DNA of 64,000 nucleotides from contig OZ022256.1 of the NCBI GenBank assembly GCA_963978905.1, forward strand, positions 41,650,001 to 41,714,000. Direction: 5' to 3'. Shown here in pieces: positions 41,640 to 55,507 of this stretch. Under the pieces are notes generated by a model. The model made no database searches and was not told where the DNA came from. It was given only the letters and a program-made list of their open reading frames with translations. The DNA comes from Trichostrongylus colubriformis (lineage: Eukaryota; Nematoda; Chromadorea; Rhabditida; Trichostrongylidae). Position 1 is the stretch's first letter, and each line of letters starts with the position of its first letter. The translations under genes and the position numbers were made by a program.

Positions 41640-44600
41640 AGTATAGAAAACTGAAAAAGTTGAGAAAGCCAACATTTAGATCGAAAGAGAAAAGTTAAAT
41701 ATAAATCTGAAACCAGCTTATCGTAGTGGAAATTGCTTTGGTCTTCTCGTGAGCGTTGAAGCCGTGAGCGTTGAAGGCGGTGAAGACAGAACAACCGAAA
41801 TTGCCCTTCTTAACGCAGGCGGATACACTGCAGCCATCCAGACGTACTTTCCATTGCACTGAGAATGCCCTCATATGTCTCCATACAATCCAAGAAAAAC
41901 GTCGCGAAAATGATTCGAAAGACGAGTATACAGTTACGTGCATATATGCTAAGGACCAGCCAACTTACCCTCATCATTTCCGGGGCTATCCGCTATATGG
42001 TCAACAGATTTTAAGGGTTCCATTGCTCATACGTCATACGAAACACCTAGATAATCTTTCTTTTTATGACATCCACATCTGTCTATCTATGACTACCACC
42101 ATTGGAGCCATAAGGAGGTTCACCACAGCATAGACCTAACCCCCCCCCCCCTCTAAAAAGGTTCTAAAACGTGTAAGACTTATCTCCTCAGCATATGATT
42201 TCCTTTTTATAAGGCAGGAGTGTATGTAGAGTGTGTTCGTGGGTCAAATTGCCTGTGATTGGGTTGGCGAGTATTTCATTAAATATAATTCTCAAAACCA
42301 CAGATTATTTACTGGAAGTTCGTTGCCGTAACGCTTAATAATAAACTTCGGTTAATGAGAATGTCAATTCCGCGTTCCCGTTGTCGCAACGATCAGTGCG
42401 ACCAGGGTGGTTTGGCGAGAAATCGTTGGGCCTAGGATGGCCTGGCGGATAAAACTAACTCCTGATCCCCCAGAAACCCCGAAATTTTGAGAGGCGCCAA
42501 AAACATTCGACACGCCTTAACTCTGTTTTTTGAACTCTTGGAATGGTATTCAGGGTCCGAGGTGGATGAAAACTTCCACCACGTTCACTTTCCCAGTTGT
42601 TTTGTGTTGTTATCACTAACTCTTGCATTTCGTCTGTACAAATGCTCAAGTCTGAAATAAGCCCTGGTACCGTCGTATTCTGTACTTGCTGCGATGCTAA
42701 TGAAATGTCTTGAATTACGTATCATGGAGAACATTTTAGCCCATAATGACTTGGCCTTATGGACAATACTGGTGATCTGGTCTATTGGAATACCTAAAAC
42801 CTCCATCCTTGAACCTTATCCAGGCGTCACTATGATACTGAATGAAGGCCGAGTGAGCAGCATATGCCAAAAGGGAGTAAGTCCCCGGTAAGACCATGCA
42901 CCGGCGAACAAATACGTAAAATGTGACTGTTTATACACTTACTTAGCTCGATCAGCTAGATCTTATTATCTGCGCATATTGCTAAAAGTTCTGGTTAAAG
43001 GGATCGTCCACGGATCGGTCCTTCTATTACCCACATATTTATGTCATTGCTTACTAAGCGTCGCATGCGAAGTTTCACGCGTATTGCTATGCAAAATTCC
43101 TTAGCGCTTCCCAAAGTGACGGACGACGGGGTGGGGCGCTCCGATGGGAATGGTCACTAAAGAGCTGGGGAGCTAAGACGCGGCACTTATGTGGTCAGGG
43201 ACGCAGATCGAGAAGCAAATCAGCGTTGGGCGCGAAAATTCGAACTGCACTCTGACCGCTGACGTTTACTTAAGTGTGGTGGTGGGAAATGTGGCGTGAA
43301 TTCAAACAAGTTGCTCTTTTTCTAGTTTTTTGATTTCATGTACATACAGTATCTAGTGAACGATTTTGAGAGGTCTCAGGAGCATGGAATTTCCATGGAC
43401 AATTCCTTTGAAGTTCCGGTGGATTTTTGAAACTCACAAAAAATATTCGAATCATCACAGCTGGGAATAAATCTGACAAAAACGTGCCACCATACGGACG
43501 CTCACAATCATTGAGGCAGAAAGAGGATGAATGTTTTCATTGTGGAACGAACAATAGAATTAGTGCAGAAAAGTAATAAAGTACAGGTAAGTCAAGTGAA
43601 GTCGAGCCCGAAATAGAAATTTTCCTCCTACGAGGAATTTCCTTCTTCCGCTTTGCACTTAATGAGGATGGTGGGCTTAAAGTGCTAATCCACTGCTGAC
43701 CATCAAGAGCCGTTGAAAGAATGAATTCGGAGAAATCCATCGATCGCTGAAGAAGTTCTCAAGAATGTTTGCGGAGAAGTTTTTTTCGCTTATCAAAAGA
43801 CAATGTGGAGAAAGCTCAAGCAGAAGGGCATGAGTTCGCAGAATGCTCCCACCCCCGGGGATAAACTGTGGGAAACAGAGTAAAGCTGACTTTGACCCAA
43901 AATTTCATGAGCGGGCCATATTTCAAGCTGGGTGCGCTGAATTTTGATTGGATGAAGAAGAACCGTCGATTCTGGCACGACCTATTAATTCAATGCATAG
44001 AGGAGTATGTAAATGGAACACGTCTTTCGTTATCTTCTCCTGGCTCGAAAGAAGAAAAGAGGAAGGCTCCCAGCGCTCACGCGAAGCCTTCGTCCGGTTT
44101 GAAACTGAACACTTTTTCTATTTTTTGAAATCTATCACGACGCATCTGTGGTTGTCCATAAAAAGTGTGACATGCCGGAATTGAAATCCCAATATCCCAC
44201 GTGCTGCCCGTTAGCCCGTTAGTCAACTCCCCTGTGGGAGGAGGAGGGGAACTGCACAGATGGATATTAGCGCTCAGATTCAATTATTGGTCAGAACTGC
44301 CACTAGCAATTTGAATGGAACTGCCAGTTATGGGCGAATGCAAGCTGCCTGAAAGACACCGCTATGCCCGCAATGCACTGAGAAATAACGCAACAGCAAT
44401 AATGTAATGAGGCGAGATGAGTCCTAATGGTTGAGAAATGGAAAACAAGTTGAACGTTACTCATTGTTCCCCGTAAGGGAACCGGAAGGGGTCCGAAAAA
44501 GAAGAAAGTGCAAAAAAATTATCATTTTGTAACGAACTCAAGGTTAGAAACGACAATAGGTGGAAAAACCCGGATTCAAAAACGTGACGCTGTGGTGTGT

Positions 44601-46750
44601 ATTCGTATCACATCCGCATCACTTCGGCCTGCACACACCGATTTTCCGAGTTGTCCGTTGTCGAGATGTCATTCGTTGTCTCGTAGAGTGTATTTCATTC
44701 AGTTGTGATGATGTGAAATAAGTGAAACAACACACAGCAACAAACAAGTAAACAATTAAGTGAGGAATAAGCGAAAACGTAAGAAAAAAGTGTGATTACA
44801 ACTGAAACCTTATGGCTTCACTTTCGACGTCTTGGCAAGGTAACGCGTGTGCATTGCGACCACCGCATGCAACCGTAATCCCATACCGTGATCCAAAATT
44901 GCACTCCCCCGGTGTCTTTGAAAAGCACCATGCAGTCCGCTTCCATCGAGAATCACGGAAGCGTTTGACAGTGTATCTTATGATAGGGAGTACTCCGTCT
45001 TTCAGACGGTAGGTTTGTCTTAAAACAGCTATATGGTCTATTCATACTGGCTAGGTGTGAAGGGCATTGCTTGTTGCCAGTTGACCAAGAGCAGGACTGA
45101 CCCACACCAAACTAAATGTGTCTCGTGCGAGTGTATCCATCTCCCTTTCCATGGGCTCTTAACTTAATATAAATGCAATCAAAAATCGGGATAGTGACAG
45201 AACTCACAATATGCTAGTAAAAACAAACAAGTAAACAAGTATAGAAAACATCATAAGCATCAAATTGCCGTTTACAGTGATGCAGCAGACGTGCGATATT
45301 AGGTCAGGAATCGGTGTATATAGCACAAACCCTTCCACTAGCAGCGCGGTACATTAGCTTTGCCCCACTGCTCTTGCACAAATGTGTCACACGCGGATGT
45401 TGCGCAAGAGGAGCCGATGCGTCGTCGTGCTGCACAACATATGTATAGCTTCGACTGCTCAGCTGATGCGTGGCGCAGCGATCGTCGATTTAGCGATGCC
45501 ACGCCTTCGCACTGCCGCAGGTGCAGAGACCGCACGGGTAAACCCTATCGCCGGTACCGCAGAATATGAATGAGGTTCAAAATCGCTAGATTACATAGTC
45601 GCAGAGACTGAAAGCCTGTCAGAAGAAGCGGATTCGATCGTGGCACGTGGTTTTTAGTTTCGATTCCGCCGCGTACATCGTGAAACTTGCCTTTTCTAGG
45701 CTTGTGGAGCCGAACGAGCTCCTTACAGCATATTCTTGACGACACTGATGGTTGACCAAGCGTTACCGCCCCTCCCCCTTGGCTTTTCTGTCAAACAGCC
45801 TTGCATTCGTTTGGGATTTCAAGTTTGTGTTCAATTTGACTTGGAGAACAAGAAGCAGAGAAAGTTAAATATTGGGAACTACATATATCAAAAGATATTC
45901 GAAAGCCAAGACTATTGCAGAAGGACTGCAAGGATCATGAAGTACGCAGAAAAGGTTGTTCGAGCCGGCATTTGCAAGTTGTAATTTCGTCAGCTATGGG
46001 AAATGTGTAGTACCAGGTTGTTTATACGCATCGCTACGTTTCGCATGAATTACTAATTACTAGGTTGGCACATAGTGAATTGCTGTTCCTGCTCGACATC
46101 TCCCTACGTGATGCGCCTGCAGTCAAGGAACCCATAAAATCAACATTGACATGAACATACATGACTGTTAGAACAGAGCGTTAGGAACAAGACCATTTCC
46201 ATCATTCGCGAATCTAACTTTATTTTTGCTCCTTACATCGTGCTGTATGCAAAGTTCCGCGCGAAAATATCAAAATCTGACAGAGGCACGTCCCTTCAAA
46301 GTATCCACAGGTTTCTTCTACGAGGGTAACGTGGACACTTCTGCCAAAATTCCGCTTTGCGACGTCGCACTCGTCGCGCCATCAGCACAACTTGCCGCGG
46401 TCACTTGGAATTCCGCTAAGGTCGCAAGGATCTGGTACTATGGAGGTCCTTCGAGAAAAAGCTGTCTATCTCATCATTATCAAAAAAAAAACAGTTCTTT
46501 TGTGCCCTAAGAAGACAAAATAGAAACACAAAAAGTAAATCTGTGATCGCGATCGTAGCCGGAGAAGAGCAAATGCCGAAAGCGCAAAACTTTGTTTTTT
46601 AGTTACTTCGCATCTAAGCCTAAATATTAAACAATGAAGGATTCGAGAAACAAATATGTAGTATCATTCTCTAGAGAAGAAGTAGCTCTCACGAATGCTT
46701 GTGTGAACTTTGTCGAATGATGACAAAAATCTCGAAACACGGAATAAATA
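41640..46750. other. Five-kilobase stretch without recognised genes
   Basis: Many short frames occur (for example 41771-42133, 42585-42806 minus, 43868-44184, 45736-45984, 46226-46510) but none has a domain, consistent splice sites and a partner. A C-tract lies at 42138-42150. Confidence 0.35.
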
Positions 46751-47624
46751 TTGGGTTGTAAGGAAAGCTCTTACCGCTTTTGCGCGTTCACACAACATGA
46801 TTTAAAAATTACATGTTGTGCTCCGAAGACAGACCAAAAGTTGCTCTTTCTCAACATATGGTTTTCTTGGAATGCCACAAGGTTTTCGAATGCTTAGGGG
46901 AATTTAAAAGTACTTCAAAAATGGTTTTTGGATGACCACTTCACGAATTCTTGTTTAGTCGAGCAAAGTAAGCAAAGGCAACCACAAAGGTGGATACTGT
47001 AAGGGAAGGAAGTGAAGCATTGGATGGAATACTTAGTGCCTGGTTCCAGAGGTGCAGAAATGAGAATGAGTTGCTTGGATTTTCTACAGATCAAATCGCT
47101 TCAACTAAAACGGCAGAAAGCGATGAGCGTCTATACTTGCGGGGGATATCTATAAGTATTGACCTTCCCCATAGAAATGTGGTTAACCACCTCAATCGCT
47201 CCGATTCAGAAGAGAAAATCAAAAAATGGGTGCCGCACGACTGCTCGGAGCAGCCATGTGCTAGCGCATTTTCCAAAAATTGTCTTCTAGCAACTGAAGC
47301 AGTTGCAGGATGAAGCCCTTACTAGTCTACATACCATATTCATCAAATCTAGCGCTAACTGATCCCCACTTTCCCGAACATCTGGACAGCTCCCTCAATA
47401 GCAGTGTATTCAGAAAAATGGCGATTTGGAGTCGTCTTCTTTTTGCTTTCGCGCAGAATAAATCGTCAGCCCTTGATCAAATTGAAATATCTAGGTATGC
47501 GTAGTGTTGCAGAGAGTGTAGCGAATCGAATGGTGCTTGCTCTGTGAGAAAAGATGCAGTCTGAGCCGAGTTATGATCTCCCAAAGTTGAAATTGCGAAA
47601 ACCGGCCAACTTTTTACGACCTAA
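46751..47624 (+). mobile_element. Mariner-family relic, sister of 32300-33190
   Basis: The left end TTGGGTTGTAAGGAAAGC and the right end ACGACCTAA are flanked by TA on both sides. The plus-strand frame at 46990-47313 keeps NVVNHLNRS and KIKKWVPHDCSEQPCAS, the mariner helix-turn-helix end and WVPHEL motif in degenerate form. It is about 875 bp, deleted and inactive. Confidence 0.82.
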
Positions 47625-49286
47625 TACGGCACAAACTTATTGCACAATCTAAATAATGAATCGGTAAAGGCCGACTTCGGCCGAACACTCCGCATTTGAG
47701 CAGATAATCCAATATAGAAGTTTGAACAACGTTAGGCTTCTCAAAATAATGTAAAGCTATGGGAATGAGAGCACACAAGCTTTTTGGCCTTGAAAAAGTT
47801 CAATATTGTAGTTTATACAAAATGCATTGTAATGTGGGTTGGCCTAAATCAGGCTATGGTTAGCTTTCAAAAAATATGAAATTACGTAAAAAGTATTAGG
47901 ACGTGTTACTTGAAATGATAGGCTTTGTGGGTTTGAAAATACCACGAGTAATTGATAGGCATGAGAAGCTCCTCCCCCAGCTGTAAACCATTTTGAGATG
48001 TTTCCATAAACATTCGGGGAAATTGTTGAACGCCTGACGCGTTCATGTAAGCCGTATAACAAGCGGAAGACGAATTCACTAATGTTGATTTTCTTGATAC
48101 AACGCTTTTCTGAAGAGAGAAAGGTGGCGAGGGAAAAGGAAAGAGAAGGGAGCAACTCGTTGTGGATAGGTTGTCGCCGAATTTAATGGCACGCCTCAGG
48201 CTGTAGGGGGTGGGGAGGAGGGCATGGCCTGGATTGTCACTGGTAGGAAACACATGCGGCATATCGTTTGCATCCCGCGAAGAGGATTTCCTGCTGTGAT
48301 GCTTCAATGGGTGACTTCTTCATGGATTATGGCCAGTGCCTTCCAAGGCCAATTCACAATAATTTTCATCGGCCATTGCGCTCTGTAACGTTTCCGAGGG
48401 AGTCAGAGATACCGAAAGTGAAGGAAAATAGACAGAAGTATAAAGAACATGGAGGAGTTGACCGATGAGGAACTAGCCACTAAGCACATGCCCCTCCATG
48501 CCGACTTTGCCATAGAGCTTCCTTCAGTAACGTCTGTAAGAACTCAGCGGAAAGTACCAAGGTGGAAGCCACACAGAGTGCATAGAGACGACCTACAAGG
48601 AAGGCTCTATGTAGTAAGGGGACCAGTCTTTCGGATCTTTGTAGTCCGCTTCAGGAGACTGGAAATATTGTAGAAGAGAATCGTCAAAGCCCTGAATATG
48701 GCCATCCCAACCATCGGCTTCGGCAGAAATGCATCCTTGCAAAGATTTCTACTTGCTACTCAAACTTGGGCGAAAATACCTTTATTCCATGATATTGCTA
48801 CTCACTACCAGAATCACTACGGGGCCTTTACTTTCATTAGTGAGAGGGACTGCTCACGGATGGAGCAAGGATAAAATTATCGTGAAGTGTGCCTTGAAGA
48901 GGCATGTGGAAGCCGTAACTTGTTTGTTTGAAATTTCTTAATGTTGCTATTTTTGTACTGCGGAAAGTGAAGTGGATCACCCTTTTCCATGCTATGAAAT
49001 TTTAGTTTGCAAAATCTATGTGGACTGGCTCATACGTCCTTGTCTTCCTAGTTTACTACGAGACGCTGACCGAACGTGACTTGCCTTTTGTAGCCTTCTG
49101 ATGGGAAGAGATGTACAGCCACATGCTCTTCCACATCGGGAATGTCAAATGATATATTTACATTTCAAATAACCCTAATCCCTTTGTGCTTTCAGTCGTT
49201 CACTCAATTCTATTAAATATTAAATAATAAGGCGTGACTTTTTAGTGATTTGTATTGTGGTTGAGCCCTATGGAAGGGGTGACGAC
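47625..49286. other. Spacer
   Basis: Unrecognised frames occur at 47844-48307 (minus) and 48268-48673 (plus). If the gene starting at 49526 is real, its later exons should lie here on the minus strand, but I could not place them. Confidence 0.35.
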
Positions 49287-49526
49287 CTGCAAGAATGGAT
49301 GCAAGTCTTTGGAGTCAAGTCTCTGGTGGAAGCATCTACAATTATGTAGAACAGAAGAAGGACGACATACCTGACACTGATCTGCTGATTGAATTATGCC
49401 ACGCTTACCGGCTTGGTTAAGACGAATGATCCAATCAGCGGGAGTGGCTAAACCCCAAATTTGAACTGCCAGCAGAGTGTTAGACTCCAACGGTCTAGGA
49501 AATACAATAACCGGGTCTTTGGACAT
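49287..49526 (-). CDS. Probable 5' end of an unrecognised gene, two exons
   Basis: The start codon is at 49524-49526, 16 nt after a CATCCAG acceptor that would suit SL trans-splicing. Exon 1 (49371-49526, 52 codons) begins MSKDPVIVFPRPLESN and contains IWGLATPADWIIRLNQAGKR. A 48-nt intron (GTATGT ... CACCAG) leads in frame to exon 2 (49287-49322, 12 codons, RLDSKDLHPFLQ) with donor GTCGTC. Two good splice junctions in a row argue for a real gene. I do not recognise the protein. Confidence 0.45.
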
Positions 49527-49779
49527 TTTTGCCGTGCTTGGGCTGGATGAGACTCGTGAGTGCGGAAGTAATGTACTTTGTAGGATTGAACGACAGTAAA
49601 GCAAGAATCATAAATCAATATGTCGTGTTTCCATAATTTTCATATCAAGCTCATAAGGAACAGTGAATCCCAAGGAATCAGGAAATCGCGTAATCAGATA
49701 GCATTTTGGCTGTGCGACATTTGAATTGTTTGAACGTGCCAAGAGAGTCTACCCTCTTAGTTACTTTGTTGTATAAGCC

Positions 49780-50130
49780 TAGCCGCTCTAAAGGTAAAAG
49801 TTCTGGCCTTTACATTGGTAAGGCCTGGTCAGGAAAATCTTAAACTCTTCACCTCTGGTACAAGAACATACCAACTTATAAAATGCAAAAGAACCGAAGT
49901 CATTAACCTGATACAGGAGTTCATAAACCATACACGCATCAAAAAATTTTCGCCTTGATTCAAGGGTTGCTAATCCCAGATACTTGTTTCGAATACACGC
50001 TAGGGTGTAAGAAACTGTTACATCGAAAAAGTGTTTTTCGCGTAAGGTTATTTTGTACCTTCTCTAGAGCGATAATATCCTTCCTCTTAGTGGGTGGCCT
50101 GTAGAACATCTGAACCAAAGAAGTCGTAGT
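49780..50130 (-). pseudogene. Non-LTR retrotransposon reverse transcriptase, C-terminal relic
   Basis: The minus-strand frames 49960-50154 and then 49780-49985 read KRKDIIALEKVQNNLTRK, then after a frameshift TLESRRKFFDACMVYELLYQ and CTRGEEFK. This is the order found at the C-terminal end of CR1/Jockey-like reverse transcriptases (ALEKVQ..FTRK, LE.RR...D....Y.L). The N-terminal RT, endonuclease and tail are absent. Confidence 0.75.
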
Positions 50131-50176
50131 AGACCATTTCCGCTGTGGCATCAAAGATTTGGCGGTAGGAAATTAC

Positions 50177-50337
50177 CGGTATTCTGCGATGGGGCTTCGT
50201 TTCAGTACCCATGGATCGCGTAAGATGAAGAGGAGTTGTGAGGATGTAACTCAGTGCCATAGGAGCGCTTAGAAGCAACAGGATTAGGTTACAGACCCAT
50301 ACTAAGTACCACCCTTCAAAAAAGCTACCATGAGCAC
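50177..50337 (-). CDS. Hydrophobic exon of an unrecognised membrane protein
   Basis: FFEGWYLVWVCNLILLLLSA followed by PMALSYILTTPL is a strong membrane helix. The frame ends at a donor-like CCG|GTAATT. The adjacent upstream frame (50382-50744) is open in the same direction but stops before joining, and a third frame there has two stops. It could be part of the gene that starts at 49526 or of a decayed gene. Confidence 0.3.
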
Positions 50338-50744
50338 TAATCACCAAGAAGAGGAAGCATTTACGATGCCACGATAATCGCCTATGGCCACATCAAAATG
50401 AATCCGATGCACGCGATCGGAAAGCAATTCGAATGCTTTTGCAGAAGCAAAAGTTCCCACAAAACAGCCAGTGGAATGGCTGGAGGCGATTTGTCGTCGC
50501 ACGACATGTGTTTAGCATATGTGTGCGTTGCTAAGCGTTTCAAAAACCGAATCAGGGGTGCACGCAATTTGCCGTTTGTCAGCTGTTTATAACGAAATAG
50601 GCGAGACCACATCACAAAATATTCCATCACCGTTCCACCACATTCGTGATAGGCACACATTCTGGATGCCCTTATGATAGGTAAATATGATATGTCGGAT
50701 ATTCTTATCAAGTAAAGGAAACCTTCAATAAAAATCGGTATCAA

Positions 50745-53344
50745 TTTTCATAGTTACAGGTGGTACGAGAAGGCAAATCTCAGTAGCGTGAACCGCGAAT
50801 AACATTCTTGTTCAATGCCTCTAGGTCAACCAAGGCTGAAATTTCTCCAAGGTCGGTATATAGGCACAAGATCTGCTGGATGTAGGATCCAAAACTGAGA
50901 ACTGTACGTCGATTAGCACCTCGAGTCGCTCACTTAGATACTATTCAAATGCTACAACGAATGGATGGAAGCAGATTGCGTGGCGCATTTCCAAAGATGA
51001 TTGTTTAACGCTGGGTGCCTCACCCATCATCCTTTTTTATAACTCCGTTTATTGGTGAGCTTTCGAAAAGTATTGTCGCAGAAAGAAACCACAAGACTCA
51101 TGCAAGCCATTGGAAGCATGGTGAAACATAGAAAAATAAGGTCCTCATTGTTCTTATGTCCCTTCCTGGGATTTGCCACTCATTCCATCTCCATTAAGAG
51201 CAACAGAGGCGCATTTGAATGCAATTTTTATTGTGTTTATTTACTTGACTGCACGGCACGGTGTACAAGTAGAGGTGTTTGTTATTACAATGGGAAGAAC
51301 AAAAATTATGTCACCGAAACGAGGCAATATCAATGAGAACGAAGATCCACACATTTCTATAACAGTAGTTGAAGGTCTTAGCAGAGGTGGCTGTTCAAGT
51401 ACACAGTAAACGTGTTCAGAAGCTGGCGAAGCCGACGTAGTAGCAACTATTGTGGGATAGAAGAAATGAGAGTTAGTTCGTTTGGTTTGTAGATTAACCT
51501 CAGTAATGGTATCGCCAGGATTTTCTTGCATATTTTGGTCTACTTATCCTACAAAACAGGTCTGGTATCACTCCATCGACCATAAAGGGATGGTGGGCCT
51601 GGAGCAACGATCTAGGACCGCATCTCATCCTTAGACTACGCTAAACAAGGTCTGTGGAGATTGTTATGAGAGTCATGCTGAAACCACTCGGTTCCTTCTT
51701 ACCAGTGGCATATGTACGTGAGTCTCAAAAATAGCAATTCCTTGACAGAAGTGAGGTTTTAAGCAGAAGACCCAGTCAAATAGTATTCTCACGATTTTGA
51801 TCCAGTGTTGACGTGAACCATAACTTTAAAGTAGATTTGGAGTAGAAGGAAATGAATTTTCCGACTCTCATCGAATTGAATCCAATCTAATAGCAGTTTG
51901 TTGGGATTTCCGAGGGTGCAAGAGTCATCTGCAGTACACAGGAACTTTGGAGCAAGTCTAATGTGCAGTTCAGGGGGTATCAGTGCAGTGGAACAGTATG
52001 ACAGCACCAATTCTTTCTCTCACGGGAATAGAAATGGGATAAAAGCTCCATACAGTGGCAAAAATGAATCGCCGGCATAGGTCAGTTTTTTTCAGTATTG
52101 GCCAACAATTTGGCTCCACTCCAGGATGGTGGAAGTAATTACTCTCTAATACGAATTAACTGACTTCATGAAATGAATAGTTTTCATTTCGGCAAAACTC
52201 GATCGCTGCACCGATTTCGGTGATTTCGGCAAAACTCGATCGCTGCACCGCGGAGTGACTATACCACTTACCACTAGAATGAACATTCATCTCGGGGCCC
52301 TGTTTCAGTAATTGTACATTTCCTGAAAACTATTCTCAGTTCGATTTGGATGTGGCGTAGTGAATGCGGCGCAGCTCGGGAAGGGACAAAAAAGAGAAAA
52401 ATCGGGGCCCCGACCAGTATACACCAGCCAACCAAACATTCTTTTTGTTAATATGATTCAATACAGTGCGGGAGGGTACATAAAAACATCAACACTCACG
52501 CCATTGCACAGATAAAAACGCATTCAAGTGATACTAGGACTCTGAGCGAACCTAGGATGCATGGCTTATAAAAGATGCTCTAAGTTGTTCAAAAAGTATT
52601 CATGTTCTCCCTACTGATTTCGGGTGGTTCCAAAAGTAGTTTGCAATAGCAAGATTCTCCAAAATATCTTGCAAAAGATGAAACTTCATTGCGATTTTCT
52701 TCATTCTCCCAGCATGCTACGTATATGTGCAAAATAATGTTAGTCCGTTCCTCCTTGCTTGGGATGATAAACATATTTGACAGCTATCATCTTCCTGGGT
52801 ATGGCAGATAAACCAGCAGCATGTATCAAATCTTTGACATGGATGTGTGCCACCAGTATAGAAAATTCGCAGTGCCGTGTGCGCCGCATTAGCTGGGTAA
52901 AAGAGCGACTGTGCCTTAAATAAGCTGGGGCTACCGTCATCACTTTAGGCTCTAACCACACGTCGCTGCCCTGGCTCCACCTATGGCGTCCAAAGGATGC
53001 CGCGATGCAAATTTGGTGTCCTAATAGCACACGTCCTACTACACTGCGTGCACTATAAAATATCAAACCACATGAAAAATAGATCGCGTCCTGTGACATG
53101 AATTTTAGTGAAAAGCTAGCCAATGATCAGCGAGGCTTCGAGAATCTTCTCAAATGATCTGCTGTTTGGAAGACGAGGTACTATCTGCCGAGGATTCTAT
53201 AAACACGCGTATTCTCCCATACACTTATGGTGCAACAGGCCTCATGCAAAGACCACGCGAAAAATTAAAATGTAGAAACATAATCCCCTCGAAATTTCCT
53301 TTGCATGAGAGTAACCTGGTCCAAGCCACGAAAGCTGCCTAGCA
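50745..53344. other. Spacer
   Basis: A 28-bp direct repeat starting ATTTCGGCAAAACTCGATCG lies at 52186-52213 and 52223-52250. A 127-codon minus-strand frame (52740-53123) and a 96-codon one (51241-51531) are not recognised. Confidence 0.4.
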
Positions 53345-53700
53345 CAAAGCACTCTCACGCGTCGAGGAGATTAGACGCTTCAATACGACCCTCCCCCCCC
53401 CCCCCCTACAGACACGGAAAACAACCCACTCTCTTCTAGACATCTCAATACCCGTAACTTGTGGCGGATTGTATAGTTTAATCAGTTTTCTCTACGTACT
53501 CATATTCTTTCTGAAGTAAAAAGGTATTTTTTGACATTTCCTAACATGCGTTCACTGAAAAATACCCTCCGGTTATCACCTGCCTATTCAAAGCTTATAC
53601 TCCACTACTTATCGCTGTTCTCAATAGATACGACTCCCCTCCTGTCCAATCATATAGGACGCCCCTGTCGAGGAATCTCTATTCCCGTGTGTCCTGGTGG
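53345..53700 (+). repeat. Dispersed C-tract repeat, copy 4
   Basis: This matches 7588-7970 along its length, including the C-run (53391-53406), GGCGGATTGTATAGTT, AAAAAGGTATTT, GACATTTCCT and the CCTGTCGAGGAATC end. Confidence 0.75.
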
Positions 53701-53744
53701 AGTAGAACGGTGGTGTCAATGGTTCGGGTTGCGATTATGTGAAG

Positions 53745-53905
53745 AAAACCAGGGTCAGTATGTTACATGCATGCTGGGTTATGGGCAGAAGCTTCGGTTT
53801 CGGACCGGACTCGAACCCGTACTTCATGCTTTCCGTGCATATGTGCTGATCCATTACACTACCGGGACCACTTTCCCCTTAGCACAACTTCTGAATGGTA
53901 TATTT
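53745..53905 (-). repeat. tRNA-derived SINE-like repeat, family A, copy 2
   Basis: On the minus strand this has GGTAGTGTAATGGATCAGC (A-box region), GGAAAGCATGAAGTACGGGT and TTCGAGTCC (B box). It then has CTTCTGCCCATAACC, all collinear with 40625-40740. Confidence 0.75.
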
Positions 53906-55507
53906 ACCATAGCTTATCAGCACTTACACGCATAACGCATAACCTGCCAGAAAAAATGAAGCTCAAATCTGCATATTATGCATATTCCTCATGGGAAACG
54001 TTAAACCATTTTAGATGCTTTCTACAACCTTGATGACCTCCCCATATGATTTACAAGCGTGCTGCATCAGTACCACTAAGTGAGAAATGTGAGCCAACTG
54101 TCGCGAATTATCGCGTTTTGTTTGCGACCGCTTCCTTTTCTGTACCGTTTCTTATTTATGTGAACGTCAATTCAAAGTAAACTTAATGTATTATTTCATG
54201 GACAAGTTCATTGTTACTTAAACAGGGCGGACTATTATATTGGCTAGCGAAGAGTATAAAAAGAGGAACGGATGACTAGCGACAATGACATCGCTTCCTA
54301 GTATGGTCAAGCGATCAGATAGTTTCTTCTTTGCATTTTCGGGCCAACCGAGCACTTCGCTCCTGCGGGCTCAGTCTGGTTGGTAGCGGACGTCAAGTAG
54401 GGTAGGAACACTAACTGTATCTCGGCTATGCAGCAGAAGTTATTGTACGAGCGAATCACATTTGCCACCGCAACTCTGAAATGGAAGTAGAATAAGTGGG
54501 ATATCCCACAAAAGATTGATCTACGGCGAAGGATTTATACTATGTGCTTATCAAGTAACTCCATATATACTGCCATTATGTAATGCGTAACACAGCTCCT
54601 CAAAATGGAAGCATTTGACCAGAAAAAGAAGCAGGACGGATGTCAGCTGAGTGCTCACGAGTTGAATTAACGTGACATTACGATGCTTGGCGAGGCATAA
54701 CGTATGCGGACCGGAAGGCGGCCGAACCACTTCATCTCACTGATTCGACCGCCAAATTGCCTCAAAGACGCAGCAAACTTTGATTTTAGAGGGCCGCCAC
54801 ACAGGAAATGAGGAAGGGGACTGAATACTGCACATTAGAAGGACAACGTAGCAGAAAATGTCCAATATTCCTTGCTTCTTCGCCAGAATTCGTTTCGGCA
54901 AATATTGTCAATGGCACCCCAGTAAAAAGGAAGACGCTTTTCTGAAAATGCTTCCTATTGCGCTCAGCATTTGCATGAATGCGAGTAGAGGCATAATATT
55001 GCCCTCTATAAGCGATTGTTGGGACTAGGGCATTTCCTCACAATATTGCTATATGTACTAGGGGTTGTAGTTGAAACCTCATGACTCTTTGACCAGTGTG
55101 GCTTGTGGACAGCATTACGTTCAACACTCTGAAAAGCATGAAGCGGGATCACAAATCACCTCTCCCCTTACATCAGGATCATTTTAATTTAGTACGTCGC
55201 GTTATGTTATTCTATTCTTCACAACGAATTAAGCAGATGTATTCGTTACAAATCTGGTCATCTAAGTAGTGGTGCACGTTCAGAGAAACAATCAGCACAG
55301 ATAATTGGTAAATGGATCTACTATCACCATATAAGAATTTGGTGCTCATTGAGTGACAAATCGCCACACTTGGTGCCGTCGAATCCAAACACGTCGGGCG
55401 CTAACTATCTAAACTCCCATGTATTAACCATTTCCACATTGCCTGCGTGTAACTCGCGTAGTAGAGCGCGATGGCCAAACCGTGACCGATAAGGAGCCTA
55501 ATGAGTA
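53906..55507. other. Spacer
   Basis: No open frame of interest is present. The sequence is moderately A+T-rich without obvious repeats. Confidence 0.4.

Noticed and set aside
50382..50744. 120-codon minus frame as part of a membrane protein
   Set aside because: No splice solution connects it cleanly to the hydrophobic exon at 50177-50337; a competing frame there has two stops.
52740..53123. 127-codon minus frame
   Set aside because: No recognised motif, no consistent splice sites and no repeat family; left as unsupported.
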